Assembly: GCF_900156055.1 (NCBI RefSeq)
Contig: NZ_FTMQ01000001.1
Span: forward strand, 62,001-126,000
Source of the DNA: Rhizobium sp. RU33A
GTDB lineage: Bacteria > Pseudomonadota > Alphaproteobacteria > Rhizobiales > Rhizobiaceae
Direction of reading: 5' to 3'
DNA length: 64,000 nt
The position numbers and the translations under genes were made by a program. Shown piece by piece: positions 18,782 through 28,351 of this stretch. Numbering within the stretch: the first letter of the stretch is position 1; the number at the start of each line of letters is the position of its first letter. The notes beneath the pieces are model-generated. The model searched no databases. It was not told the origin of the DNA and saw only the letters and a list, made by a program, of their open reading frames with translations.

Positions 18782-19852
18782 ATGGCACGCATCAATCTAG
18801 ACCACATCCGCCACGCCTACTCCCCCGCCGCCCGTGCGGCCGGCGACTATGCTCTGAAGGAAGTCCACCACGAATGGGACGATGGCGGCGCCTATGCGCT
18901 GCTTGGGCCCTCCGGCTGCGGCAAGACTACATTGCTCAATATCATCTCGGGCCTGCTGCACCCATCCGACGGCCGCATCGAGTTCGACGGTGTCGACGTC
19001 ACAAACCTGCCGACAGCCGCTCGCAACATCGCCCAGGTCTTCCAGTTCCCGGTCGTCTACGACACCATGACGGTTTACGACAATCTGGCATTTCCACTGC
19101 GCAATCGCCATGTCCCGGAAGATCAGGTCAACAAGCGGGTCAACGAGATCCTCGACATGATCGACCTGCAGCCCATGGCCCGCAAGCAGGCGCAAGGCCT
19201 GACGGCGGACCAGAAGCAGAAGATCTCGCTCGGCCGTGGCCTCGTCCGCTCCGACGTCAATGCGATCCTTTTCGATGAGCCGCTGACGGTCATCGATCCG
19301 CACATGAAGTGGGTCCTGCGTTCGCAGCTCAAGCGCCTGCACCGCCAGTCCGGTTTCACAATGGTCTATGTCACCCATGACCAGACCGAAGCGCTCACCT
19401 TCGCCGACAAGGTCGTCGTCATGTATGACGGTCAAATCGTGCAGATCGGGACGCCCGCCGAGCTCTTCGAGCGGCCGAGCCACACCTTCGTCGGCTATTT
19501 CATTGGCTCTCCGGGCATGAATGTCATGCCTGCCAAGGTCAGCGGCGCAACCGCTATCGTCGGTGACCAGACGATCAATCTGCCAGGCGCGCCCAAGCTT
19601 TCGGGCCAGAGCAAGATCGAGCTCGGTGTCCGCCCCGAATTCATCCGCCTTGGGCGGGAAGGCATGCCGATTTCCATCGCCAAGGTCGAGGACATCGGTC
19701 GACAGAAGATCGTGCGTGCCCGCTTTGCTGATCAATCTCTGTCGATCGTCGTGCCCGAAGACGCAGACATTCCCGCCGATCCCCGCATCACATTCGTCCC
19801 CGAAGGGCTCGGCATCTTCGCCGATTCCTGGCGCGTAGGCATGGAGGGCTGA
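18782..19852 (+). CDS. glpT: Glycerol ABC transporter ATPase subunit GlpT (degenerate signature motif)
   Basis: Second ATPase of the glycerol importer, 356 residues; not the E. coli GlpT antiporter. Walker A GPSGCGKTT, Walker B AILFDEPLTVIDP and H-loop YVTHDQTEAL are intact. The ABC signature is replaced by LTADQKQK. With GlpS contributing its canonical LSGGQ, the GlpT Walker site should be the hydrolytically active one. The C-terminal regulatory domain contains ELGVRPEFIRL. The gene begins 11 bases after glpS. Confidence 0.9.
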   Translation: MARINLDHIRHAYSPAARAAGDYALKEVHHEWDDGGAYALLGPSGCGKTTLLNIISGLLHPSDGRIEFDGVDVTNLPTAARNIAQVFQFPVVYDTMTVYDNLAFPLRNRHVPEDQVNKRVNEILDMIDLQPMARKQAQGLTADQKQKISLGRGLVRSDVNAILFDEPLTVIDPHMKWVLRSQLKRLHRQSGFTMVYVTHDQTEALTFADKVVVMYDGQIVQIGTPAELFERPSHTFVGYFIGSPGMNVMPAKVSGATAIVGDQTINLPGAPKLSGQSKIELGVRPEFIRLGREGMPISIAKVEDIGRQKIVRARFADQSLSIVVPEDADIPADPRITFVPEGLGIFADSWRVGMEG

Positions 19853-19855
19853 CCC

Positions 19856-20722
19856 ATGGAAAAAACCTGGAACAACAAGGCCTGGTTCATGGTCGTCCCG
19901 GTCCTGGTGCTGGTGGCCTTCTCGGCCGTCATCCCGCTGATGACAGTGGTCAACTATTCCGTCCAGGACACGTTCGGCAACAACCAGTTCTTCTGGGCCG
20001 GCACCGACTGGTTCGCTGATATCCTCTCGTCTGACCGTTTTTGGGATGCGCTTGGACGCAACCTGATCTTCTCAATGATCATTCTGGCGATCCAGGTGCC
20101 GCTTGGCATCTTCATCGCGCTCAACATGCCGAAAACGGGCCTGGGGGTTCCGGTCTGCCTCGTCCTGATGGCGCTGCCACTGCTTATTCCATGGAATGTC
20201 GTGGGCACGATCTGGCAGGTCTTCGGTCGCGTCGACATCGGTCTTCTCGGCTATTCGCTCAACGCGCTTGGCTTCGACTACAATTACACCCAGAACCCGA
20301 TCCACGCCTGGGTCACCATTATCGTGATGGATGTCTGGCACTGGACAAGCCTTGTCGTGCTTCTCTGCTATGCCGGTCTCGTCTCGATCCCGGATGCCTA
20401 CTACCAGGCCGCTAAAATCGATGGCGCATCGCGCTGGTCCGTCTTCCGCTTCATTCAGCTGCCGAAGATGAAACGCGTGCTTCTGATCGCCGTGCTGCTG
20501 CGCTTCATGGATAGCTTCATGATCTACACTGAGCCCTTCGTCCTCACAGGCGGTGGCCCGGGTAATTCGACCACCTTCCTTTCTATCGACCTCGTCAAGA
20601 TGGCGGTCGGCCAGTTCGACCTTGGTCCGGCGGCGGCAATGTCGATTATCTACTTCCTGATCATCCTGGCGCTGTCCTGGGTTTTCTACACCGTCATGAC
20701 CAACAGTGACGCGAAGGGCTGA
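19856..20722 (+). CDS. glpP: Glycerol ABC transporter permease
   Basis: Inner-membrane permease of 288 residues with six predicted helices (first about residues 9-31, AWFMVVPVLVLVAFSAVIPLM). The EAA-type loop reads DAYYQAAKIDGASRWSVFRFIQLPKM. It pairs with GlpQ to form the channel of the glycerol importer and starts 3 bases after glpT, consistent with tight co-translation. The symbol follows the rhizobial glpSTPQUV naming. Confidence 0.9.
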   Translation: MEKTWNNKAWFMVVPVLVLVAFSAVIPLMTVVNYSVQDTFGNNQFFWAGTDWFADILSSDRFWDALGRNLIFSMIILAIQVPLGIFIALNMPKTGLGVPVCLVLMALPLLIPWNVVGTIWQVFGRVDIGLLGYSLNALGFDYNYTQNPIHAWVTIIVMDVWHWTSLVVLLCYAGLVSIPDAYYQAAKIDGASRWSVFRFIQLPKMKRVLLIAVLLRFMDSFMIYTEPFVLTGGGPGNSTTFLSIDLVKMAVGQFDLGPAAAMSIIYFLIILALSWVFYTVMTNSDAKG

Positions 20723-20733
20723 GGGAGATACCG

Positions 20734-21552
20734 ATGAAAAGCACTGATAACCGCACCGGCCTCGGCTTCCTGGTACCGACGATCTACATCATCTTCTTGC
20801 TGCTGCCGATCTACTGGCTCGTTAACATGAGCTTCAAGACGAATGCAGAGATCACCGGCGCCTTCTCACTCTGGCCCGTCAATCCGACACTTGCCAATTA
20901 CGCGGTGATCTTCACCGATCCGTCGTGGTATAAGGGCTATATCAACTCGATTATCTATGTGTGCCTGAACACCGTGATCGCGGTTGCCGTCGCGCTGCCG
21001 GCAGCTTATGCTTTCTCGCGCTACAGGTTCCTCGGTGACAAGCATCTGTTCTTCTGGCTGCTGACAAACCGTATGGCGCCACCGGCCGTCTTTGCGCTGC
21101 CCTTCTTTCAGCTCTATTCCGCCTTCGGCCTGATCGACACGCATATCGCCGTCGCCATTGCACACTGCCTATTCAACGTGCCGCTCGCCGTGTGGATCCT
21201 GGAAGGTTTCATGTCGGGCGTACCGAAAGAGATCGACGAGACAGCTTACATCGACGGCTATTCTTTCCCGCGCTTCTTCGTGAAAATCTTCATGCCGTTG
21301 ATCGCCTCGGGCATCGGCGTCGCCGCCTTCTTCTGCTTCATGTTCTCCTGGGTCGAGCTCCTGATTGCCCGGACCCTGACAACCACCGATGCCAAGCCGA
21401 TCGCGGCCATCATGACGCGAACGGTCTCCGCCTCGGGCATGGACTGGGGCGTTCTGGCCGCGGCCGGCGTGCTTACGATCATACCCGGAGCGCTCGTCAT
21501 CTATTTCGTCCGCAACTACATCGCCAAGGGCTTTGCCCTGGGCCGCGTCTGA
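20734..21552 (+). CDS. glpQ: Glycerol ABC transporter permease
   Basis: MalG-like permease of 272 residues. The first helix lies at about residues 11-31 (LVPTIYIIFLLLPIYWLV). The cytoplasmic EAA loop reads VPKEIDETAYIDGYSFPRFFVKIFMPLIASG. It starts 11 bases after glpP behind GAGGGAG and is followed 10 bases later by the small membrane gene. It is unrelated to the E. coli glycerophosphodiesterase of the same name. Confidence 0.9.
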   Translation: MKSTDNRTGLGFLVPTIYIIFLLLPIYWLVNMSFKTNAEITGAFSLWPVNPTLANYAVIFTDPSWYKGYINSIIYVCLNTVIAVAVALPAAYAFSRYRFLGDKHLFFWLLTNRMAPPAVFALPFFQLYSAFGLIDTHIAVAIAHCLFNVPLAVWILEGFMSGVPKEIDETAYIDGYSFPRFFVKIFMPLIASGIGVAAFFCFMFSWVELLIARTLTTTDAKPIAAIMTRTVSASGMDWGVLAAAGVLTIIPGALVIYFVRNYIAKGFALGRV

Positions 21553-21562
21553 GGAGGTTCCG

Positions 21563-21844
21563 ATGGACTTTACATGGATGGCCTGGACGATGCCGACGAC
21601 GATTTTTTTCGTCGTGATCTTTAGCCTGATCCTGTCGATGGCGGTCTGGGAATATTTCTCCCCAGGCGGCAATCCGCGGACCGGCATCCTGCGCTTCGAG
21701 ACGACCCGCGGTGACCGACTGTTTGTGTCGCTGCTCGGGTCGGCTTTCATAAATCTCGCTTGGCTCGGTCTCATCGGACCGAACCTGTGGTGGGCTCTCG
21801 CCCTGTCCGTGGTCTACGCCATCGGCGTCTTCCGCTTCGTCTAG
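21563..21844 (+). CDS. glpU: Small membrane protein, DUF2160 (GlpU)
   Basis: Membrane protein of 93 residues with two or three predicted helices (about residues 10-30 TIFFVVIFSLILSMAVW, 53-68 and 72-90). It matches the DUF2160 family found only in rhizobial-type glycerol importer operons between the permeases and the binding protein, where it is called GlpU in Rhizobium. Its function is unknown; an accessory or stabilising subunit of the importer is a reasonable guess. The ATG at 21563 follows TGAGGAGG. Confidence 0.8.
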   Translation: MDFTWMAWTMPTTIFFVVIFSLILSMAVWEYFSPGGNPRTGILRFETTRGDRLFVSLLGSAFINLAWLGLIGPNLWWALALSVVYAIGVFRFV

Positions 21845-21927
21845 GGCAAGACAAGATGGATGGCGGCGGGAGGTCGCCATCCTCGGGACTGCAAACTGAA
21901 CGCATTCGCAACCTTAGGGAGGAAACT

Positions 21928-23646
21928 ATGCGAAAGCACCTTTTGACGACGACGGCCGCCATGCTTCTGGCAATGACGGGCGTCGCCTTTGCCGACATGG
22001 AAGCGGCGAAGACGTTCCTGGACGCCGAGGTCGGCGACATGTCGGCACTTGATCGTGCCGGCCAGGAAGCCGAGATGCAGTGGTTCATCGATGCTGCGAA
22101 ACCATTCGCTGGCATGGAGATCAAGGTCGTCTCCGAAACCATCACCACGCATGAATATGAATCGAAGGTCCTCGCTCCGGCCTTCACCGCCATCACCGGC
22201 ATCAAGATCACCCATGACCTGATCGGCGAAGGTGACGTCGTCGAAAAGCTGCAGACGCAGATGCAGTCGGGTGAAAACATCTATGACGCCTACATCAACG
22301 ACTCTGACCTGATCGGCACCCATTGGCGCTACCAGCAGGTTCGCAATCTGACCGACTGGATGGCGAACGAAGGCAAGGACGTTACCAGCCCGACGCTCGA
22401 CATCGACGACTTCATCGGCAAGTCCTTCACGACTGCCCCTGACGGCAAGCTCTACCAGCTTCCGACCCAGCAGTTCGCGAACCTCTACTTCTTCCGCTAC
22501 GACTGGTTCAACGACGAGAAGAACAAGGCCGACTTTAAGTCAAAGTACGGCTACGACCTCGGCGTTCCCGTCAACTGGTCGGCTTACGAGGACATCGCTG
22601 AATTCTTCACCGGTCGCGAAATCGACGGCAAGAAGGTCTTCGGCCACATGGACTACGGCAAGAAGGACCCGTCGCTCGGCTGGCGCTTCACCGATGCCTG
22701 GCTCTCCATGGCCGGCAACGGCGACAAGGGCATCCCGAACGGCCTTCCGGTCGACGAATGGGGCATCAAGGTCGACGAGAATTCCCGTCCGGTCGGCTCC
22801 TGCGTCGCCCGAGGCGGCGATACCAACGGCCCGGCCTCCGTTTACGCCATCGAGAAGTATCTCGAATGGATGACGAAATACGCGCCGCCAGCCGCTCAGG
22901 GCATGACCTTCTCCGAGTCAGGTCCGGTGCCGTCGCAGGGTGAAATCGCCCAGCAGATGTTCACCTACACCGCCTTCACGGCCGACTTCGTCAAGGAAGG
23001 CCTGCCGGTCGTTAACGAGGACGGCACGCCGAAATGGCGCTTCGCGCCGAGCCCGCATGGCGTCTACTGGAAGGACGGCATGAAGCTCGGCTATCAGGAC
23101 GCAGGTTCCTGGACGCTGATGAAGTCCACCCCGGAAGATCGTGCAAAGGCCGCTTGGCTCTATGCACAGTTCGTCACTTCGAAGACCATCGACGTAAAGA
23201 AGAGCCATGTCGGCCTGACCTTCATCCGTCAGTCGACCCTGGATCACGCCTCCTTCACCGAGCGCGCTCCGAAGCTCGGCGGTCTGGTCGAATTCTACCG
23301 CTCGCCGGCTCGCCTGCAGTGGTCGCCGACCGGCACCAACGTTCCTGACTATCCGAAGCTGGCTCAGCTCTGGTGGCAGGCAATCGGTGACGCTTCTTCC
23401 GGCGCCAAGACCGCCCAGGAAGCCATGGACTCGCTCTGCGCCGAGCAGGAAAAGGTGCTTGAGCGTCTCGAACGCGCTGGCGTCCAGGGCGATATCGGTC
23501 CGAAGCTTGCCGAGGAAAAGACCCTCGAAGAGTGGAACGCCGATGCTGTTGCCAAGGGTAATATCGCGCCGCAGCTGAAGATCGAGAACGAAAAAGAGCA
23601 GCCGATGACGGTCAACTACGACGAGCTCGTCAAGAGCTGGCAGTAA
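21928..23646 (+). CDS. glpV: Glycerol ABC transporter periplasmic binding protein
   Basis: Large periplasmic solute-binding protein, 572 residues, clearly longer than the usual 400-440 for cluster B binding proteins but normal for GlpV. The signal peptide covers residues 1-22 (ending GVAFA, mature DMEAAKTF). Family-1 features include TAITGIKITHDLIGEGDVVEKLQTQ and the C-terminal helical extension EEKTLEEWNADAVAKGN. It captures glycerol for GlpSTPQ. The ATG at 21928 follows AGGGAGGA. A GC hairpin lies shortly after its stop codon. Confidence 0.92.
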   Translation: MRKHLLTTTAAMLLAMTGVAFADMEAAKTFLDAEVGDMSALDRAGQEAEMQWFIDAAKPFAGMEIKVVSETITTHEYESKVLAPAFTAITGIKITHDLIGEGDVVEKLQTQMQSGENIYDAYINDSDLIGTHWRYQQVRNLTDWMANEGKDVTSPTLDIDDFIGKSFTTAPDGKLYQLPTQQFANLYFFRYDWFNDEKNKADFKSKYGYDLGVPVNWSAYEDIAEFFTGREIDGKKVFGHMDYGKKDPSLGWRFTDAWLSMAGNGDKGIPNGLPVDEWGIKVDENSRPVGSCVARGGDTNGPASVYAIEKYLEWMTKYAPPAAQGMTFSESGPVPSQGEIAQQMFTYTAFTADFVKEGLPVVNEDGTPKWRFAPSPHGVYWKDGMKLGYQDAGSWTLMKSTPEDRAKAAWLYAQFVTSKTIDVKKSHVGLTFIRQSTLDHASFTERAPKLGGLVEFYRSPARLQWSPTGTNVPDYPKLAQLWWQAIGDASSGAKTAQEAMDSLCAEQEKVLERLERAGVQGDIGPKLAEEKTLEEWNADAVAKGNIAPQLKIENEKEQPMTVNYDELVKSWQ

Positions 23647-23676
23647 CCACCGGCGATCGCCGCTGAATTGACAATC

Positions 23677-23701
23677 GCCGGGGCGCCAACTACGCCCCGG
23701 C
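23677..23701 (+). promoter_or_regulatory. Intercistronic hairpin between glpV and glpK
   Basis: A 9-base perfect stem GCCGGGGCG (23677-23685) and its complement (23693-23701) has a 7-base loop and is followed by TTCTTC. The weak pyrimidine tail makes it a partial terminator or mRNA stabiliser, separating the abundant binding protein from glycerol kinase. Confidence 0.6.
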
Positions 23702-23727
23702 TTCTTCACATAAGGAGTTGCAGCCTG

Positions 23728-25221
23728 ATGAGCGGTTACATTCTGGCCATCGACCAAGGAACGACCTCGACCCGCTCGATGATTTTCGATCACGAGATGC
23801 ATATCGTCGGCGTCGCCCAGCAGGAGTTCACCCAGCATTTTCCGGATTCCGGATGGGTCGAGCATGATGCGGACGAGATCTGGCAGAGTGTGCTGGCGAC
23901 CATCGAGAAGGCACTCTCTGCCGCCAAGATCAAGATCGGCGATGTCACCGCGATCGGCATCACCAACCAGCGCGAAACCGTCGTCGTCTGGGACCGCGAG
24001 ACCGGCCAGCCGGTCCACCGTGCCATCGTCTGGCAGGACCGCCGCACGGCCCGTTTCTGCGACGAACTCAAGCATAAGGGCCTGGAACCGCTCTTCACCG
24101 AGAAGACCGGCCTGCTGCTCGATCCCTATTTCTCCGGCACCAAGCTCTCCTGGCTCTTGAAGAATGCCGACGGCCTGAAGGCTCGCGCCGAGAAAGGCGA
24201 GATCTGCTTCGGTACGGTCGATAGCTGGCTCATCTACAAGCTGACCGGCGGCAAGGTCCACGCGACCGACGCGACGAATGCCTCGCGCACACTGATCTAT
24301 GACATCGGCGAAAACCGCTTTGACGACGAACTCCTTTCGATCCTTGAAATCCCGCGCGCCATGCTGCCGGAGGTCAAGGATTGCGCCGACGACTTCGGCA
24401 TCACCGATGCGTCCGTGCTCGGTGCCGAAATCCCGATCCTCGGCGTTGCCGGCGACCAGCAGGCCGCCGTCATCGGCAATGCCTGCTTCGAGCCGGGCAT
24501 GATGAAGTCCACCTATGGCACGGGCTGCTTCGCGCTTCTCAACACCGGCCGCGATCGCGTCGCCTCGTCGAACCGGTTGCTGACCACCATCGCCTATCGC
24601 CTGAATGGCGAGACAACTTACGCCCTCGAAGGCTCGATCTTCATCGCCGGTGCGGCGGTTCAGTGGCTGCGCGACCAAATGGGCTTCGTGAAGGTCGCTT
24701 CAGAAACCGATGCGCTGGCCAGCCAGGCCGACCCGCATCAGCGCGTCTATCTCGTGCCGGCCTTCACCGGGCTTGGCGCACCCCATTGGGATGCGGATGC
24801 CCGGGGCGCCATCTTCGGATTGACCCGTGGCACGGGCCCGGCTGAATTCGCCCGTGCGGTGCTCGAAAGCGTCGCCTACCAGACCCATGATCTCCTGGAG
24901 GCCATGAAGAAGGACTGGAACGGCAGCGCGTCGAAGACGGTGCTCCGCGTCGATGGCGGCATGGTCGCCTCCGACTGGACGATGCAGCGGCTGGCCGACA
25001 TCCTGGCCGCCCCCGTCGATCGTCCCGTAGTTCTCGAAACCACGGTCCTCGGCGCCGCCTGGCTCGCAGGATCCCGCGCCGGCCTCTGGCCCGACCAGAA
25101 GGGTTTTGCCGCGACCTGGAAGCGGGATCGCCGTTTTGAGCCGGGTATGGATGTGGATGAACGGGAAGCAGCTATCGCCGGCTGGCAGGACAGCGTCTCC
25201 CGCTGCCTGACCACGCGCTAA
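23728..25221 (+). CDS. glpK: Glycerol kinase
   Basis: FGGY kinase of 497 residues that phosphorylates glycerol to sn-glycerol-3-phosphate in the cytoplasm, trapping the imported substrate and making the GlpD substrate and the presumed GlpR effector. The N-terminal phosphate motif is [12 protein letters not shown]. Glycerol-binding residues lie in [14 protein letters not shown] and [13 protein letters not shown]-domain motifs are [15 protein letters not shown] and [19 protein letters not shown]. The ATG at 23728 follows TAAGGAG. It is the last gene of the glp operon and is convergent with the ligase gene. Confidence 0.95.
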   Translation: MSGYILAIDQGTTSTRSMIFDHEMHIVGVAQQEFTQHFPDSGWVEHDADEIWQSVLATIEKALSAAKIKIGDVTAIGITNQRETVVVWDRETGQPVHRAIVWQDRRTARFCDELKHKGLEPLFTEKTGLLLDPYFSGTKLSWLLKNADGLKARAEKGEICFGTVDSWLIYKLTGGKVHATDATNASRTLIYDIGENRFDDELLSILEIPRAMLPEVKDCADDFGITDASVLGAEIPILGVAGDQQAAVIGNACFEPGMMKSTYGTGCFALLNTGRDRVASSNRLLTTIAYRLNGETTYALEGSIFIAGAAVQWLRDQMGFVKVASETDALASQADPHQRVYLVPAFTGLGAPHWDADARGAIFGLTRGTGPAEFARAVLESVAYQTHDLLEAMKKDWNGSASKTVLRVDGGMVASDWTMQRLADILAAPVDRPVVLETTVLGAAWLAGSRAGLWPDQKGFAATWKRDRRFEPGMDVDEREAAIAGWQDSVSRCLTTR

Positions 25222-25241
25222 CCCTGGAAACACGCTAGCCG

Positions 25242-26855
25242 TCAGAGCATCGCGACCAGCGTCTCCAGGCGGTCGGCGTCCTTCGGCAGCTTGTCCTGCC
25301 TCAGCCGCGCGATGCGGGGAAACCGCATCGCGATACCAGATTTGTGCCGCGTCGACCGCGCCAGCCCCTCGAAGGCCACCTCGACGACAAAGCCGTGCTC
25401 GGGTTCTGCCCTCAGGCTGCGAACCGGGCCGAAGCGCTCCACCGTATTGTTGCGCACGAAGCGGTCGAGCACCTCGAGCTCCTCGTCGGTGAAGCCAAAG
25501 TAAGCCTTGCCGACCGGCACCAGCACATCCCCTTCACCGGGGATCGCCGTCCAGACCCCGAAGGTGAAATCCGAATAGTAGCTGGAGCGTTTGCCATGCC
25601 CGCGCTGGGCATACATCAGCACGGCATCGGCATTCATCGGATCCCGTTTCCATTTGAACCATGGCCCCTTGGCGCGTCCTGCCTGATAGCTGCTGTCCAG
25701 CCGCTTCAGCATCACCCCTTCAATGACGGGATCGGGTGGGGCGGCACGCAGCTGCTCCAGCTCCTCCCAGGTCGAGAAGGAAACGAGCGGCGACAGATCG
25801 AACCGCCGTGGCTCCTGCCGCTCGACAAGCGCGCTTAGCCGCTCACGGCGTGTGAGGAAAGCCTCGGACCGAACGTCTGCATCACCATCGAACAGGATGT
25901 CGTAAGCGCGGATGAAGACCGGATACTCTTCCAGCATCTTGGCCGTCACCGTCTTGCGATTGAGCCGCTGCTGCAGATCGGAAAAGGTGCGCGTCGGCGC
26001 ATTGGTCCGCGACGTCCCGCCGACGAGCAGTTCGCCGTCGATCACGCCCTCGAACTTTGCTGCCTGGATGATGTCAGGAAAGGCCCCGGAGATATCGTCG
26101 CCGGAGCGCGAATAGAGCCGGCTCTTCCCGCCGGAGCAGGAGAGCTGCACACGGATGCCATCCCACTTCCATTCAGCGGCAAAATCCTTCGGATCAAGAT
26201 TGGGCAGATCCCTGTCTTCGATCGGTGTGGAGAGCATGACCGAATGAAAGATTGCCGGCGTCGACAAGACAGGTTTCTCGAACCGATCCTCCAGCCAGGC
26301 GAAGAGCTCCGTGTAAGGCGGTGTCAGCCCATGCCAAAGGCTCTCGATGTCGACGACGTCCTTGTCACCGAAAAGCGCCAACGCCTGCTTGGTGAGCCTT
26401 GCAGAGACACCGATTCGAAGGCCCCCGGTGACGAGCTTGATCAGCGCGAACCGCTCGGATGTGTCGAGCCTGTTAAAGAGGTCGCGCATGACGGAGCGCG
26501 TTTCGTTGCGCCCAAGCCGCTGCAGGCGCTCGACGATCCTTGAAAGGCTTTCCAGATCTTCCTCGCCTTCGGCCTCCAGCGCCTGTGGCTCCCAGACGAG
26601 CGAAATGGTCTCGGCGAGGTCTCCCACGTAGTCATAGGAATATTGGAACAGGATCGGATCCATCCGCTCCAGCACCAGTTCCTTCAGCAGGGCAGGCTTC
26701 ACGCCCTTGATGTCGAGCCCATCGGTGAGCGCGGCCAGCGCGTAACCGCGGTCCGGATCAGGCGTCTGCCGGAAATAGTCCACCAGCAGCGTCAGCTTGC
26801 CGTTGCGGCTGGGGGTCAGCACGAGGCGATCGAGGAGGCGGGCAAAGGCCTTCAT
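25242..26855 (-). CDS. ATP-dependent DNA ligase, ligase-associated DNA-repair type
   Basis: DNA ligase of 537 residues. A helical N-terminal DNA-binding domain (about 1-200) is followed by the adenylation domain, where the AMP-accepting Lys lies in EWKWDGIRVQL. Further nucleotidyltransferase motifs are RSGDDISGAFPD, VIDGELLV and EGVMLKRLDSSYQAGRAKGPWFKWKR (motifs IV-V), then an OB domain. It is the stand-alone bacterial type paired with a metallo-beta-lactamase exonuclease rather than LigD with Ku. The start at 26855 (MKAFARLLDRL) lies one base after the exonuclease stop, so the two genes form a unit. Confidence 0.9.
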   Translation of the reverse strand: MKAFARLLDRLVLTPSRNGKLTLLVDYFRQTPDPDRGYALAALTDGLDIKGVKPALLKELVLERMDPILFQYSYDYVGDLAETISLVWEPQALEAEGEEDLESLSRIVERLQRLGRNETRSVMRDLFNRLDTSERFALIKLVTGGLRIGVSARLTKQALALFGDKDVVDIESLWHGLTPPYTELFAWLEDRFEKPVLSTPAIFHSVMLSTPIEDRDLPNLDPKDFAAEWKWDGIRVQLSCSGGKSRLYSRSGDDISGAFPDIIQAAKFEGVIDGELLVGGTSRTNAPTRTFSDLQQRLNRKTVTAKMLEEYPVFIRAYDILFDGDADVRSEAFLTRRERLSALVERQEPRRFDLSPLVSFSTWEELEQLRAAPPDPVIEGVMLKRLDSSYQAGRAKGPWFKWKRDPMNADAVLMYAQRGHGKRSSYYSDFTFGVWTAIPGEGDVLVPVGKAYFGFTDEELEVLDRFVRNNTVERFGPVRSLRAEPEHGFVVEVAFEGLARSTRHKSGIAMRFPRIARLRQDKLPKDADRLETLVAML

Positions 26856-26856
26856 C

Positions 26857-27870
26857 TCAGTCTCCCTCGTCTTCGTAGCCGACAAGGTGCAGCGGCCGTG
26901 CCTTGATACCCTCAAGCTCGCACCACCGCACCAGCGCTTCTTCGCGCCCATGCGTGACCCAAACCTCTTGCGGCCCAACCTCGCGGATCGTGTCCAGAAG
27001 TTCCGGCCAGTCGCAGTGGTCGGAGATGACGAGCGGCAGTTCCACGCCTCGCTGTTTCGCCCTCTGCCGAACCATCATCCAGCCGGATGCAAAGATCGCG
27101 AGGGGATCCTCGAAGCGCCGCGCCCAGCGATCGTTGAAGGCCGAGGGCGGGCCGATCACCACGGCGCCCTTGAAGGCGCCAGACTTCTTGTCTTCGGTCG
27201 TCGCCGGGCGAAGCTCGCCGAGCTCCACGCCCTGTTCGGTGTAATAGTCGCAGAGCCGCGCCATCGAACCATGAATGTAGATCGGCTTTTCATAGCCACC
27301 CCGCCGAATGAGCGAGATCACCCGCTGTGCCTTTCCCAGCGCATAGGCGCCGATCAAGTGGCTGCGTTCCGGAAATTGCTGCAGAGAGGTCAGCAGTTTC
27401 TGGATCTCCAGCCGCGGATCGGGGTGGTGGAACACCGGCAGACCGAAAGTTGCTTCGGTAATGAACACGTCGCAGGGCACCGGCTCGAAGCTGGCGCACG
27501 TCGGATCGGCGCCACGCTTGTAGTCGCCGGACACGACGATCCGTGTCCCCTGCGCTTCGATCTCGATTTGTGCGGAGCCGAGCACATGGCCTGCCGGATG
27601 AAAGCGGATCGCAACACCATTGACCGAGATGGTTTCTCCGAAGGCAGCACTCTGTGAGGTGCTGCAAAAGTCCTCGCCGTAGCGGATCGCCATGATGTCG
27701 AGTGTCTGGCGCGTGGCGAGCACATGGGCGTGCCCCGAACGGGCATGATCCGAATGTCCATGAGTGATCAGTGCCCGGTCAACTGGCCGGACCGGATCGA
27801 CAAAAAAATCACCCAGCGGGCAGTAAAGCCCACCGGGTGTCGGATGAAGAAGAAGGTCCGGCTTGATCAT
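26857..27870 (-). CDS. Ligase-associated DNA exonuclease, metallo-beta-lactamase/SNM1 type
   Basis: Predicted DNA exonuclease of 337 residues. The metal-binding motif HGHSDHARSGH is near residue 37, and further motifs are HPAGHVLGSAQIEI, VVSGDYKRG and ISDHCDWPELLDTI, the SNM1/Artemis-like layout. Proteins of this family are encoded beside the ATP-dependent ligase, usually also with an Lhr-like helicase and a PdeM phosphoesterase, which are not adjacent here. The ATG at 27870 (MIKPDLLLHP) fits the family N-terminus; an in-frame ATG at 27909 is possible. Confidence 0.88.
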   Translation of the reverse strand: MIKPDLLLHPTPGGLYCPLGDFFVDPVRPVDRALITHGHSDHARSGHAHVLATRQTLDIMAIRYGEDFCSTSQSAAFGETISVNGVAIRFHPAGHVLGSAQIEIEAQGTRIVVSGDYKRGADPTCASFEPVPCDVFITEATFGLPVFHHPDPRLEIQKLLTSLQQFPERSHLIGAYALGKAQRVISLIRRGGYEKPIYIHGSMARLCDYYTEQGVELGELRPATTEDKKSGAFKGAVVIGPPSAFNDRWARRFEDPLAIFASGWMMVRQRAKQRGVELPLVISDHCDWPELLDTIREVGPQEVWVTHGREEALVRWCELEGIKARPLHLVGYEDEGD

Positions 27871-27909
27871 GGCGAGAACATAGGGCGCCCGAAGACGCCC
27901 TTCCAGCAC

Positions 27910-28311
27910 TCACTGCGTAAAGCGCGAAACGGCGAGATAACCTGCAGCGCAAGCGGTTGCCGAGAGAAACGCACCCCAGGCCATGTCAACGAGGCTGACC
28001 TGCAGCGACCAGCCCTTCAGCGTGGCGAGATTGGTCATGTCGTAGGTACCGTAAGCCAGAAGTCCAAGGAGCGCCCCGTTGAACAATGCGGTGACGATGC
28101 TTCCGGCAGACACGGCCGGCATAACCGCAAAATAGACAAGCCCGACCACGTAGAAGAGATAGAAGATCCCGGCGGCCGCGAAGTTGGGCGTCGCCAGCAG
28201 CAGGCTGCCGATATGTTCGCGATAAAAGCCGATCGCAATTCGAGTCAGCCAGAGATAGTCGATGGCGAAGAAAACAACGGCCGTGGAGATGTAGGCGATC
28301 ACGTAAGGCAT
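27910..28311 (-). CDS. DUF2177 membrane protein
   Basis: Integral membrane protein of 133 residues with four predicted helices (about 3-20, 44-64, 70-90 and 106-128). The N-terminus has AIDYLWL and the middle GLLAYGTYDMTNLATLKGW, as in DUF2177 proteins. Such genes are often found in RpoE-ChrR-linked clusters with the fatty-acid modification genes, so it may be part of the same stress regulon. Function unknown. Confidence 0.85.
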   Translation of the reverse strand: MPYVIAYISTAVVFFAIDYLWLTRIAIGFYREHIGSLLLATPNFAAAGIFYLFYVVGLVYFAVMPAVSAGSIVTALFNGALLGLLAYGTYDMTNLATLKGWSLQVSLVDMAWGAFLSATACAAGYLAVSRFTQ

Positions 28312-28351
28312 TTGTCTTCCCCCTCAGGCCGGGCATCAACCCGGCCTCTCA

